From: Treponema sp.
GTDB lineage: Bacteria; Spirochaetota; Spirochaetia; Treponematales; Breznakiellaceae
Direction of reading: 5' to 3'
DNA: 13,618 bases
Assembly (NCBI GenBank): GCA_031259035.1
Contig: JAIRLZ010000179.1
Location: 1 to 13,618, forward strand
Shown: one piece after another, positions 1 to 4,838 of the stretch
Layout: each line of letters starts with the position of its first letter
Numbering within the stretch: the stretch's first letter is position 1
The notes under the pieces: model-generated
Seen by the model: only the letters and a program-made list of their open reading frames with translations
Database searches by the model: none
Told to the model about the DNA's origin: nothing
Made by a program: the position numbers and the translations under genes

Positions 1-337
1 ACTTGCGCGGCTCCCGGTTCAGCATGATGTTTTCCTCAGCGGTAAAACCGGGAATAAGCGAAAACTCCTGATGAACCATGCCCACGCCCGCGTCCAGCGC
101 GTCAAACGGGCTTTTGAAACGCGCGGGAACGTTGTTTATCTGAATCTCGCCGCCGAAACCGCCGGTTTCCGCAATCACCGGCATACCAAAAAGGATGTGC
201 ATCAGGGTTGTTTTTCCCGCGCCATTCTCGCCAACAAGCCCCAGAATCTCGCCCTTCTCCAGGGAAAAACTGATATTCCGCAGAACCTGAGTACCATGAA
301 AATCTTTTGAAACCTGCTCCAGTTGTAAAAGGGACAC
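1..337 (-). CDS. ABC transporter ATP-binding protein, sugar/nucleoside type (5' part only)
   Basis: Only the first 112 codons are present; the gene runs off the left edge. It begins VSLLQLEQVSKDFHG and carries Walker A GENGAGKTT at residues 36-44 and the Q-loop VHQEFSLIPGF with Gln90. The stretch LFGMPVIAETGGFGGEI followed by GMVHQEF...FTAEENIMLNREP is typical of the fused two-domain ATPases of simple-sugar and BMP-type nucleoside importers (RbsA/MglA/XylG class), usually about 500 residues. The protein would sit on the cytoplasmic face of the membrane and power uptake with permease subunits lying beyond the window. The GTG start at 337 is chosen because GGAGGT (350-345) precedes it by 7 nt; the upstream ATGs at 344 and 341 lead into another frame. 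The substrate cannot be read from this fragment. Confidence 0.9.
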   Translation of the reverse strand, partial: MSLLQLEQVSKDFHGTQVLRNISFSLEKGEILGLVGENGAGKTTLMHILFGMPVIAETGGFGGEIQINNVPARFKSPFDALDAGVGMVHQEFSLIPGFTAEENIMLNREPRK

Positions 338-367
338 CCATCATACCTCCGTATAACTCATATAGAT

Positions 368-396
368 ATTATAGAATAACACTGTTTAAAAAAAAA
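368..396 (-). promoter_or_regulatory. Promoter for the ABC ATPase gene
   Basis: On the minus strand a perfect -10 TATAAT (373-368) lies 17 bp from a T-run (396-391) that could act as a poor -35. The predicted start near 361 would give a leader of about 24 nt containing the GGAGGT site. Confidence 0.5.
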
Positions 397-397
397 G

Positions 398-409
398 GAA
401 AGCGCTTTC
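398..409. promoter_or_regulatory. Perfect palindrome GAAAGCGCTTTC, LacI/CcpA-type operator candidate
   Basis: The 12-bp palindrome GAAAGCGCTTTC with central CG lies directly next to the putative -35 of the ABC ATPase promoter. Palindromes of the form GAAA-GCGC-TTTC are typical of LacI-family and CcpA (cre) sites. The position suits control of a sugar transporter, but no regulator gene is in the window. Confidence 0.5.
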
Positions 410-447
410 TTGCCAATGAAGAAGGTGACCGGGCGAGAGGGGTTGAT

Positions 448-663
448 ATGAAGAGCGTAGTGGAAGAGCGGGAGAGCAAGAGCATATTGAAGACGATAAG
501 CAAGTTGAACGGGATCGCTGGGAAGAGCGATGAGGCGATAACCGGGGAGATAAGTGGCGCCGGCTATGCCTCGGCGCAACCGCCAGCGAAACATACGCTC
601 CGCGCCGAAAAATTTCAAAAAATTAGAGGCTTTCCCAAAACTAACCCGAATGTAGTTCGCTGA
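448..663 (+). CDS. Possible small hypothetical protein or gene remnant (71 aa)
   Basis: A 71-codon frame opens at ATG 448, preceded by GAGAGGGG with reasonable spacing, and starts MKSVVEERESKSILKTISK. Its last dozen codons run into the hairpin repeat at 630-686, and the stop lies inside that repeat, so the 3' end is not native or the frame is not a gene. I recognise no family. KSILK near the N-terminus faintly recalls the start of some spore-photolyase-like radical SAM proteins, but no cluster motif follows, so I make no functional call. A GC-rich stem-loop (557-577, arms GCGCCG/CGGCGC) lies within it. Confidence 0.25.
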   Translation: MKSVVEERESKSILKTISKLNGIAGKSDEAITGEISGAGYASAQPPAKHTLRAEKFQKIRGFPKTNPNVVR

Positions 664-686
664 ACACAGTTCGCGTTTTGGGAAAG
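630..686 (+). repeat. Hairpin repeat, copy 1 (12-bp arms, 33-nt loop with tandem 14-mer)
   Basis: A perfect inverted repeat, CTTTCCCAAAAC (630-641) and GTTTTGGGAAAG (675-686), encloses a 33-nt loop. The loop holds two adjacent 14-base units, GAATGTAGTTCGCT (648-661) and GAACACAGTTCGCG (662-675, last base shared with the arm). A copy with the same loop length is at 3366-3428 and a short-loop relative at 3279-3318. On the minus strand the hairpin is followed by a T-rich stretch, so it could stop transcription in that direction. Confidence 0.8.
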
Positions 687-704
687 GATCATTATTCAAT
701 CCTC

Positions 705-768
705 TTGACATTCGTCTTGACATTTTCTGATAATTATCAGATTATATCTATCATATTAATAATATATA
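705..768 (+). promoter_or_regulatory. Promoter region with doubled TTGACA ahead of the permease remnant
   Basis: Two TTGACA hexamers (705-710 and 717-722) lie 12 bp apart in the repeat TCTTGACATT. They could pair with TGATAA (728-733) at 17 bp and ATTATA (741-746) at 18 bp. A weaker pair, TTATCA (734-739) and TAATAA (757-762) at 17 bp, would start transcription at the ATG at 769. The stretch is much richer in A and T than its surroundings. The exact start cannot be decided by eye. Confidence 0.5.
726..741. promoter_or_regulatory. 16-bp perfect palindrome TCTGATAATTATCAGA, operator candidate
   Basis: The palindrome TCTGATAATTATCAGA is perfect over 16 bp and lies between or over the promoter hexamers of the permease remnant, where a repressor would block polymerase. 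The core GATAATTATC resembles Fur/PerR half-sites but lacks the usual central base, so the regulator family is open. Confidence 0.5.
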
Positions 769-966
769 ATGACAGGCATTGAATTGGGAAAGTTGTTTGA
801 CTTCACGTTGGTTTTTACCCAGATACTGAACGTGTTGAAATATTTGCCCATCACGATGGAAATCGCCCTCGTATCCTTTGCGGGCAGTCTGGTGATCGGG
901 TTTCTCGTGGCCATCGTGGAGATCAGGAAGGTCAAAATTGTGTCTCAGATCGCGCGTTTTTATGTG
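769..966 (+). pseudogene. Amino-acid ABC transporter permease, 5' fragment (truncated)
   Basis: The first 66 codons read as the N-terminus of a HisM/GlnP-type polar amino-acid permease: MTGIELGKLFDFTLVFTQIL, then LPITMEIALVSFAGSLVIG with the first transmembrane helix at about 27-50, then EIRKVKIVSQIARFYV. Family members continue with a segment of the type SFIRGTPLLVQ and total about 220 residues. Here the match stops after FYV, and the frame continues straight into transposase sequence, so all later helices and the EAA loop that contacts the ATPase are missing. There is no Shine-Dalgarno before the ATG. The gene is broken but keeps a promoter-like region with a palindrome. Which amino acid it carried is unknown. 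Confidence 0.75.
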
Positions 967-1096
967 GCGTTGACCGCCGCGAACCAAGCGTGGGCGGCTG
1001 ACATCGCCTATATCCGCGCCGACGAAGGCTTTCTGTATCTGAGTCTGCTGAACCATGCGACCCCATCTGGCCCTGAACTATGAAACGTCGGAATAA
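967..1096 (+). mobile_element. IS3-family transposase remnant (two joined pieces)
   Basis: In the permease frame, codons at about 970-1050 read ANQAWAADIAYIRADEGFLY. This matches the start of the IS3-family integrase core (form NQVWxxDITYIRTxEGFLYL, with the first catalytic Asp). The frame then shifts by one base, and 1052-1096 reads TMRPHLALNYETSE followed by TAA. That is the usual C-terminal end of IS3 OrfB (RPHxALxYxTPE). The middle of the core, with the second Asp and the Glu, is deleted, as are OrfA and the OrfB N-terminus. I saw no terminal inverted repeats or target duplication. The element is dead, and the junction with the permease looks like recombination, not simple insertion. Confidence 0.75.
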
Positions 1097-1392
1097 AAAA
1101 TCTTACCGTAGTATGAAACGATAGAAATTCTCAAAGGCAACAGTGGCGAGGGACTGCCGCCGCATGATGACCTTCTGGCGGTTCCGCTCCAAGAGCGCGG
1201 CAACCGCCCGGTGAACCTCCTGCTGGAGGAGGAGCGGGTTATATATAGCTTTGGCGCCACCGTTTCAGTTCCGCCTTGACCTCATCTATACCACGTGACG
1301 CGGAGTCTGGCGCCGCTCCGGTTCATCGCTGTGGCGCGGCGCGAATTTCCTCGTAAAAATTCGTGAAGCGGCTGTAATGGGGAAAGGCTCCT
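1097..1392 (+). other. Decayed region with an unrecognised open fragment (1112-1279)
   Basis: No intact gene is supported here. Between a stop at 1109-1111 and TGA at 1277-1279 the plus strand is open for 55 codons, beginning YETIEILKGNSGEGLPPHDD and ending FGATVSVPP, without a convincing start or ribosome binding site. A second open stretch from GTG 1295 to TGA 1364-1366 reads VTRSLAPLRFIAVARREF. The base composition is gene-like, so these may be further pieces of a lost gene or insertion sequence, but I cannot name the family. An 8-bp inverted repeat, GGGGAAAG (1379-1386) and CTTTCCCC (1401-1408), overlaps the 3' end of the next gene and has no T-run on either side. Confidence 0.35.
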
Positions 1393-1929
1393 TTAAGAAT
1401 CTTTCCCCATCTTCATTTTGAGCGCCGCGAGCGCGGCGTCTGCGGACGCCTCTTTTTCCAGTGTTTTCAAATCCCGCTCAAGGGCGGCTTTCTCCTCGTC
1501 CCCGGGAAGATGTCCCGCAGCCATGAGAAGTTCCTGTTCAAGAACATCCGGGTCTACGCTCCGCGCCCGCGACGCAAGAAGAGAAAGCTGTTTCTTCATC
1601 TTCTCGATCTGGAGTTTGAGCGTTTCGATATCCGCGTCTAACGCGGATTTCCGCGACCGTATAAGAGAGGCTTCTTTTTCGGCTTGCAGGGCAAGCTCCT
1701 CCATTCCTCTGGAACGGGCGAGGGTTGCGCGGGATTCCCACAGAGAAAGGTCAGCGGCTGACGTTTCGCTTTCTTTTTCCTGTAATTTCAGCGTTGTTAT
1801 GTATTGGGCGATATATTCCCTCGCGGAAACCGGGTCCAGTCCCGAAATGTCATCATCGGCGCAAGCGCGCCGGTCGCTTTGGACGGAAGCCGGATCTTTA
1901 TGTATTGCGTTTTCTGTATCTTGAGGCAT
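1393..1929 (-). CDS. Coiled-coil protein, probably conserved in treponemes, function unknown
   Basis: 178 residues, very rich in Ala, Leu, Glu, Lys and Ser, with no signal peptide or membrane segment, so probably cytoplasmic. Two helical coiled-coil stretches are expected, at about 35-125 and 141-178. The block DPVSAREYIAQYITTLKLQE (32-51), ESRATLARSRGMEELALQAE (65-84) and SVDPDVLEQELLMAAG (124-139) looks like treponemal proteins often labelled chromosome-partition-like or hypothetical; that is from memory. The middle part (an Arg/Ala helix, then G-x-EELA-x-xA) also faintly recalls PspA/IM30 helices. The ATG at 1929 is preceded by AAAGGA. It is transcribed away from the OmpA-domain gene, with only 26 bp between start codons. 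The function is open. Confidence 0.75.
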   Translation of the reverse strand: MPQDTENAIHKDPASVQSDRRACADDDISGLDPVSAREYIAQYITTLKLQEKESETSAADLSLWESRATLARSRGMEELALQAEKEASLIRSRKSALDADIETLKLQIEKMKKQLSLLASRARSVDPDVLEQELLMAAGHLPGDEEKAALERDLKTLEKEASADAALAALKMKMGKDS

Positions 1930-1949
1930 TTTGATTCCTTTATTATAAT
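1921..1949 (+). promoter_or_regulatory. Promoter for the OmpA-domain gene, apparently leaderless
   Basis: TTGAGG (1921-1926), a 17-bp spacer and a perfect TATAAT (1944-1949). The ATG at 1956 lies six bases after the -10, where transcription should start, and no Shine-Dalgarno is present, so a leaderless mRNA is predicted. The -35 overlaps the first codons of the divergent gene. Confidence 0.6.
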
Positions 1950-1975
1950 GTATGTATGAAACCTCTTTTTTGCAA
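1947..1975 (-). promoter_or_regulatory. Divergent promoter for the coiled-coil gene
   Basis: On the minus strand TTGCAA (1975-1970), a 17-bp spacer and TACATT (1952-1947) would start transcription near 1940, just upstream of AAAGGA and the ATG at 1929. It interleaves with the opposite promoter, so the two cannot be fully occupied together. Confidence 0.4.
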
Positions 1976-3200
1976 GTGTTTTCTACTATACGCGGGCTTT
2001 TTTTGCAGTCCGTTTTTTCTGTTCGCGCAGTCCGGCGAGGCGCTCCTCGCCATGAAAAACGCCGGCGACTATTCTTTTGTCGAACGGTCTGATTGGCGGC
2101 GTTACGACAATGGGAAATACACAGGGCTGGTGTTTCGGGAAGTGAGGGCTTCGATACTGCAAGATAAAATGGCTCAACACGATGCAGGCGACACGCGCTA
2201 TGCGGGGCATTGCATCGTGCTTGAACAGACGGTTCGTGATATGAAGCAAAGCGCCAAGGCGGTCAACGCCATGTTTCCGGTGCGGTTCAAGGTGAGCGGC
2301 CGGGGAGATTTTACGTTGGAACAGGAGAGTGGATTTCCTTCGCTGCGGGGATTTCCCGCGTTTCCGGCGCAAAAAATAGCGCCGGGCGCTACATGGACGG
2401 ATTTCGCCGAGCGTGTCGTTGATCCGCTCAATTCGGGGCAGTCGGTGGTGACGCGCATATACGTTGAGTACACCTATCTCGGCGTTGAAATGTACAAGGA
2501 AATCGCCGTCCACCGCATAAAAGCGCGGTATTCGACGCGGGACATCGCGCCTTCAAACACGCGGGAAGCCGTCAACGCGACCGATTTTAAGCAGGTGCGG
2601 GGCAACCATGACGTCGACATCCTGATCCGTGTGGACAACGGACTTCCCGTGCTTATGCGTGATCAAATGGACGAAACGTATACGTTAAAAGACAACGCCG
2701 CGCTTCGTTTCGTGGGATTTACGCTCACCTTTACCGACAGATTGATCCCCATGGACAGGACTGTCGTTGTCGCCGCCATCACCGGAACGCCCCGCAAGCC
2801 GTCATCGCTGGAATCGGCGGGGCTGGGAGAAGGCATTGATGTCGCCGAAGCGCCTGAGGGCGTAAAACTCACAATCAAAGATATACGGTTCATTCCGGAT
2901 TCCGACGAGTTTATTCCGGAAGAAAAAGACCGTCTTGACGCGATTGCCGAAATGCTCATGCGGACGCCGGATCGCACCTTCATGGTCGAAGGCCACACGG
3001 CGCATACGGGGCAGCCGGTTTTGGAGATGGATCTTTCCATCAAAAGAGCGGCGCGTATGATTGAGGAGCTTGTAAAGCGCGGCATACCCGCGGATAGGTT
3101 TTTGTATAAGGGGTGGGGCGGAACTAAACCCGTGGACGATAATGGGACGGAGGTGGGACGCGCCCGCAACCGCAGGGTGGAGATTACCATCTTAGAGTAA
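1956..3200 (+). CDS. Secreted protein with C-terminal OmpA peptidoglycan-binding-type domain
   Basis: 414 residues. The N-terminus MKPLFCKCFLLYAGFFC, then SPFFLFAQSGEA, is a signal peptide (cleavage near 25), so the product is periplasmic or outer-membrane linked. Residues 30-300 form a long region I do not recognise. Residues about 303-414 are an OmpA C-terminal domain: IRFIPDSDEF, FMVEGHTAHTG (342-352), SIKRAARMIEELVKRGIPAD (361-380), the GWGGTKP turn and RARNRRVEI (402-410). In the usual GHTDxxG motif the Asp is replaced by Ala349, while Arg364 of LSxxRA is kept. That Asp and Arg are the residues that bind diaminopimelate in OmpA homologues, so ordinary binding is doubtful. The ATG at 1956 is preceded by a -10 box and no ribosome binding site. 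A terminator follows at 3337-3361. Confidence 0.85.
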   Translation: MKPLFCKCFLLYAGFFCSPFFLFAQSGEALLAMKNAGDYSFVERSDWRRYDNGKYTGLVFREVRASILQDKMAQHDAGDTRYAGHCIVLEQTVRDMKQSAKAVNAMFPVRFKVSGRGDFTLEQESGFPSLRGFPAFPAQKIAPGATWTDFAERVVDPLNSGQSVVTRIYVEYTYLGVEMYKEIAVHRIKARYSTRDIAPSNTREAVNATDFKQVRGNHDVDILIRVDNGLPVLMRDQMDETYTLKDNAALRFVGFTLTFTDRLIPMDRTVVVAAITGTPRKPSSLESAGLGEGIDVAEAPEGVKLTIKDIRFIPDSDEFIPEEKDRLDAIAEMLMRTPDRTFMVEGHTAHTGQPVLEMDLSIKRAARMIEELVKRGIPADRFLYKGWGGTKPVDDNGTEVGRARNRRVEITILE

Positions 3201-3212
3201 GCCGGAGCCTTT

Positions 3213-3238
3213 TGCGAAGCCACCCTGCGAAGCCACCT
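3213..3238 (+). repeat. Tandem 13-bp repeat after the OmpA-domain gene
   Basis: TGCGAAGCCACCC (3213-3225) is followed directly by TGCGAAGCCACCT (3226-3238), and TGC begins a third unit. It starts 13 bp after the stop codon and encodes nothing evident. Confidence 0.7.
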
Positions 3239-3278
3239 TGCATAAATTTTGTTTGTGATGTAAGATTAATAAAAAGGA

Positions 3279-3318
3279 GCTTTTCCCAAAACGCGCATGG
3301 CGACAGTTTTGGGAAAGC
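3279..3318 (+). repeat. Hairpin repeat, copy 3 (short loop)
   Basis: Arms GCTTTTCCCAAAAC (3279-3292) and GTTTTGGGAAAGC (3306-3318) pair with one bulged T around a 13-nt loop. The arms match copy 1 at 630-686, but the loop lacks the tandem 14-mer. It lies 18 bp before the intrinsic terminator and 47 bp before copy 2, in the same orientation. Confidence 0.7.
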
Positions 3319-3336
3319 CGCCTTGGATGTAGAGGG

Positions 3337-3361
3337 AAAAGCGGGCTAAAGCCCGCTTTTT
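3337..3361 (+). terminator. Intrinsic terminator after the OmpA-domain gene
   Basis: A perfect 10-bp stem, AAAAGCGGGC (3337-3346) with GCCCGCTTTT (3351-3360), and a TAAA loop; the T-run continues to 3361. The A-run on the other side allows it to work in both directions. It separates the OmpA-domain gene from secG. Confidence 0.85.
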
Positions 3362-3365
3362 CGAA

Positions 3366-3428
3366 AGCTTTTCTCAAAACTAACCCGAAGATAGTTCGCT
3401 GAACATAGTTCGCGTCTTGAGAAAAGCT
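3366..3428 (+). repeat. Hairpin repeat, copy 2 (15-position arms, 33-nt loop with tandem 14-mer)
   Basis: Arms AGCTTTTCTCAAAAC (3366-3380) and GTCTTGAGAAAAGCT (3414-3428) pair at 14 of 15 positions. The loop has the same length as copy 1, and its two 14-base units, GAAGATAGTTCGCT (3387-3400) and GAACATAGTTCGCG (3401-3414), differ from copy 1 at three positions in total. Relative to copy 1, the stem pair C635-G681 has become T3374-A3420, changed on both sides. The element ends 37 bp before the secG start codon. Confidence 0.8.
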
Positions 3429-3465
3429 CAAAGATATTCCGATTTCCTAATGATGAGGTTGTGCG

Positions 3466-3819
3466 ATGGAAGTTTTAGGTATTGTTCTGTTGGTGTTTTT
3501 TATAATAGCGGCAATTTTGCTGGTGTTTCTTGTCCTTATTCAAGATGAAGAAGGCGATAGTTTAGGCGGCATATTTGCCGGTGGAAGTTCGTCCGCGTTT
3601 GGCTCGCGTTCGGGCAACATACTCACCAAGGCGACATCCGTTTTAGGCGCGCTATTTCTGATCTTGAGTTTAGGGCTTGCCCTTGTGAGCAAGTCTGACA
3701 GCGGATCAGGCGTTGAAGCCGCGGGAAGGCAATTGTCCACCGAATCGTCCGCGGGCAACTGGGTGGATGAAGCGTTGGGCGACGCGGACAATGAGCAGTC
3801 CGATGTTACAGCGGAATAA
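3466..3819 (+). CDS. secG: Preprotein translocase subunit SecG
   Basis: 117 residues with the SecG plan: transmembrane helix 1 at about 4-25 (LGIVLLVFFIIAAILLVFLV), the conserved turn LIQDEEGDSLGGIFAGGSSS (24-43), the FGSRSGNILTKAT segment (45-57), helix 2 at about 58-75 and a polar Ser/Asp/Glu-rich tail to 117. SecG sits in the inner membrane with SecY and SecE and assists protein export. The tail is longer than in short SecG proteins. The ATG at 3466 has GAGG (3455-3458) 7 nt upstream. The gene stands alone between the terminator and hairpin repeats on one side and the ptsN promoter on the other; the hairpin repeat at 3366-3428 would lie in its 5' region. Confidence 0.93.
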   Translation: MEVLGIVLLVFFIIAAILLVFLVLIQDEEGDSLGGIFAGGSSSAFGSRSGNILTKATSVLGALFLILSLGLALVSKSDSGSGVEAAGRQLSTESSAGNWVDEALGDADNEQSDVTAE

Positions 3820-3849
3820 CGTGTTGCGGAACCGGTGAAGCGCGATTTC

Positions 3850-3858
3850 TGGTAGAAT
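3850..3858 (+). promoter_or_regulatory. Extended -10 promoter for the ptsN-like gene
   Basis: TGG directly followed by TAGAAT (3853-3858) forms an extended -10, with no good -35 at 17 bp. Transcription would start near 3865, giving a leader of about 50 nt before the GGAGGA site (3908-3913) and the ATG at 3917. Confidence 0.4.
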
Positions 3859-3916
3859 AGAGACACCCCATTGCAGATATGCGGCGGGCGTTATTGGTTC
3901 CGAAAATGGAGGAATT

Positions 3917-4387
3917 ATGCTTCTAAGCGAGGTGTTCACAAGAGACCTCATCAAGGTTAATTTAGAGGCCGAGGATAAAGACGAGGCTTTTGAGGAATTG
4001 GTTGATTTTTTTTGTACCGTTAGAAATTCGAAGGCGCGTGAAGAAATATTGAAAAGCCTGAGAGAGAGGGAGAATCTCATGTCAACGGGCATTAAACCCG
4101 GCGTCGCAATCCCGCACGGAAAGATATTCCTTCTTGATGATATACAAGGAATATGCGGCATTTCAAAGAAAGGCGTTGAATACGAGGCCCTAGACGGGCG
4201 GCCGGTTCACCTTATCTTTATGATTCTGGCGCCATACGAAACGGACAAACATCTCAAGGCGCTTAAAAATCTCGCCGAGTTGCTTCTGAACCCGCAATTT
4301 TATACGGACATGTGTTCACAAAGGGATGTTGAGAGCGTTTACGCCACCCTTAAAGGATATGAGGATCACTTTATAGAAATGGTGTGA
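3917..4387 (+). CDS. ptsN: PTS EIIA domain protein, nitrogen/fructose type (PtsN-like)
   Basis: 156 residues forming one EIIA domain of the Fru/Ntr class. The phosphorylation site lies in STGIKPGVAIPHGK, with His67 as the acceptor. Flanking family blocks are the N-terminal LLSEVFTRDLIKVNLEAEDK, the RENLMSTGI turn, and HLIFMILAPYETDKHLKALKNLAELL in the second half. Such proteins take phosphate from HPr or NPr and mostly regulate partners by binding, not by sugar transport. From general knowledge, treponemes keep HPr, HPr kinase and PtsN-like proteins while some lack sugar-specific PTS permeases. The start has GGAGGA 3 nt before the ATG, rather close. Only 52 nt with no terminator separate it from the V-ATPase genes, so it probably leads that transcript. 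The symbol reflects the domain class, not a proven role. Confidence 0.88.
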   Translation: MLLSEVFTRDLIKVNLEAEDKDEAFEELVDFFCTVRNSKAREEILKSLRERENLMSTGIKPGVAIPHGKIFLLDDIQGICGISKKGVEYEALDGRPVHLIFMILAPYETDKHLKALKNLAELLLNPQFYTDMCSQRDVESVYATLKGYEDHFIEMV

Positions 4388-4439
4388 GTGGCGCGAACAT
4401 AGGTTGGCGATACGCCGTTCGGTTTTATAGGAGTAAATT

Positions 4440-4838
4440 GTGGAAGACTCTGATGTTTTGCGGCGTTTGTTGAAAGTGGAAGCGGAAGCGGCGGCGCTTG
4501 TAAAAGACGCGGTTGCGGAAGCTGGCAAGCGTATCGCTGAAGCGGAAAAACAGAACCGGCAGCGTTATGACGACGCTTATAGTGCGGAAGCGGCGGCGCT
4601 TGAGGAAAAGTACAGGTCCGATATTGCCGCGGTTAAGGGTGAGTATCAAAAGCGGCTTGAGGACTTTACCGGGAGGCTTAACGTCATGCAGGTGAATACT
4701 GAGCGGTTTTCGCAATTGCTTGAAAGCTTGCTGTTTGCAAATGACAGCCGCGAAGGGAAAAAAACGGCGAAAGTTGCGGACACCGCCCCGGCCGACGCGG
4801 CGTTCGCTCCTTCTAATAAAACCGGACGGGAAAACTGA
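4440..4838 (+). CDS. V-type ATPase peripheral stalk subunit, G/H-like coiled coil
   Basis: 132 residues. The N-terminal half is an Ala/Glu/Lys-rich helix, LLKVEAEAAALVKDAVAEAG followed by KRIAEAEKQNRQRYDDAYSA. This is the pattern of the small stalk subunits (AhaH, NtpF, subunit G) that pair with subunit E to form the stator. The tail after about residue 100 is polar and low-complexity. The assignment rests on the coiled-coil pattern and on position as first gene of the V-ATPase set, not on a catalytic motif. The GTG at 4440 is chosen because AGGAG (4429-4433) lies 6 nt upstream. Its TGA overlaps the next ATG by one base (TGATG at 4836-4840), which suggests translational coupling to subunit C. 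Confidence 0.7.
   Translation: MEDSDVLRRLLKVEAEAAALVKDAVAEAGKRIAEAEKQNRQRYDDAYSAEAAALEEKYRSDIAAVKGEYQKRLEDFTGRLNVMQVNTERFSQLLESLLFANDSREGKKTAKVADTAPADAAFAPSNKTGREN

Noticed and set aside
102..344. 80-codon minus-strand frame beginning at the ATG next to GGAGGT
   Set aside because: The frame from GTG 337 contains Walker A and the Q-loop of an ABC ATPase, so the ATG frame is an out-of-frame shadow.
1379..1408. GGGGAAAG/CTTTCCCC inverted repeat as a terminator for the coiled-coil gene
   Set aside because: The loop is 14 nt, and on the minus strand the stem is followed by ATTACAG, not a T-run, so it does not qualify as an intrinsic terminator.
1418..1924. 168-codon Ser/Ala/Arg-rich frame on the plus strand opposite the coiled-coil gene
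   Set aside because: Its composition is what an antisense reading of a Glu/Leu/Ala-rich coiled coil gives, and it lacks a ribosome site; the minus-strand gene has one.
2663..3223. 186-codon minus-strand frame across the OmpA domain
   Set aside because: The plus strand carries a clear OmpA domain here, and the minus frame reads as low-complexity Ser/Arg sequence.
3213..3414. Repeats as a CRISPR array
   Set aside because: The repeats are two tandem 13-mers and two hairpin copies with no regular spacers and no cas genes.
4006..4013. Eight-T run in the ptsN-like gene as a slippage or frameshift site
   Set aside because: The frame reads through intact (Asp-Phe-Phe-Cys) with family matches on both sides, and no alternative frame continues usefully.
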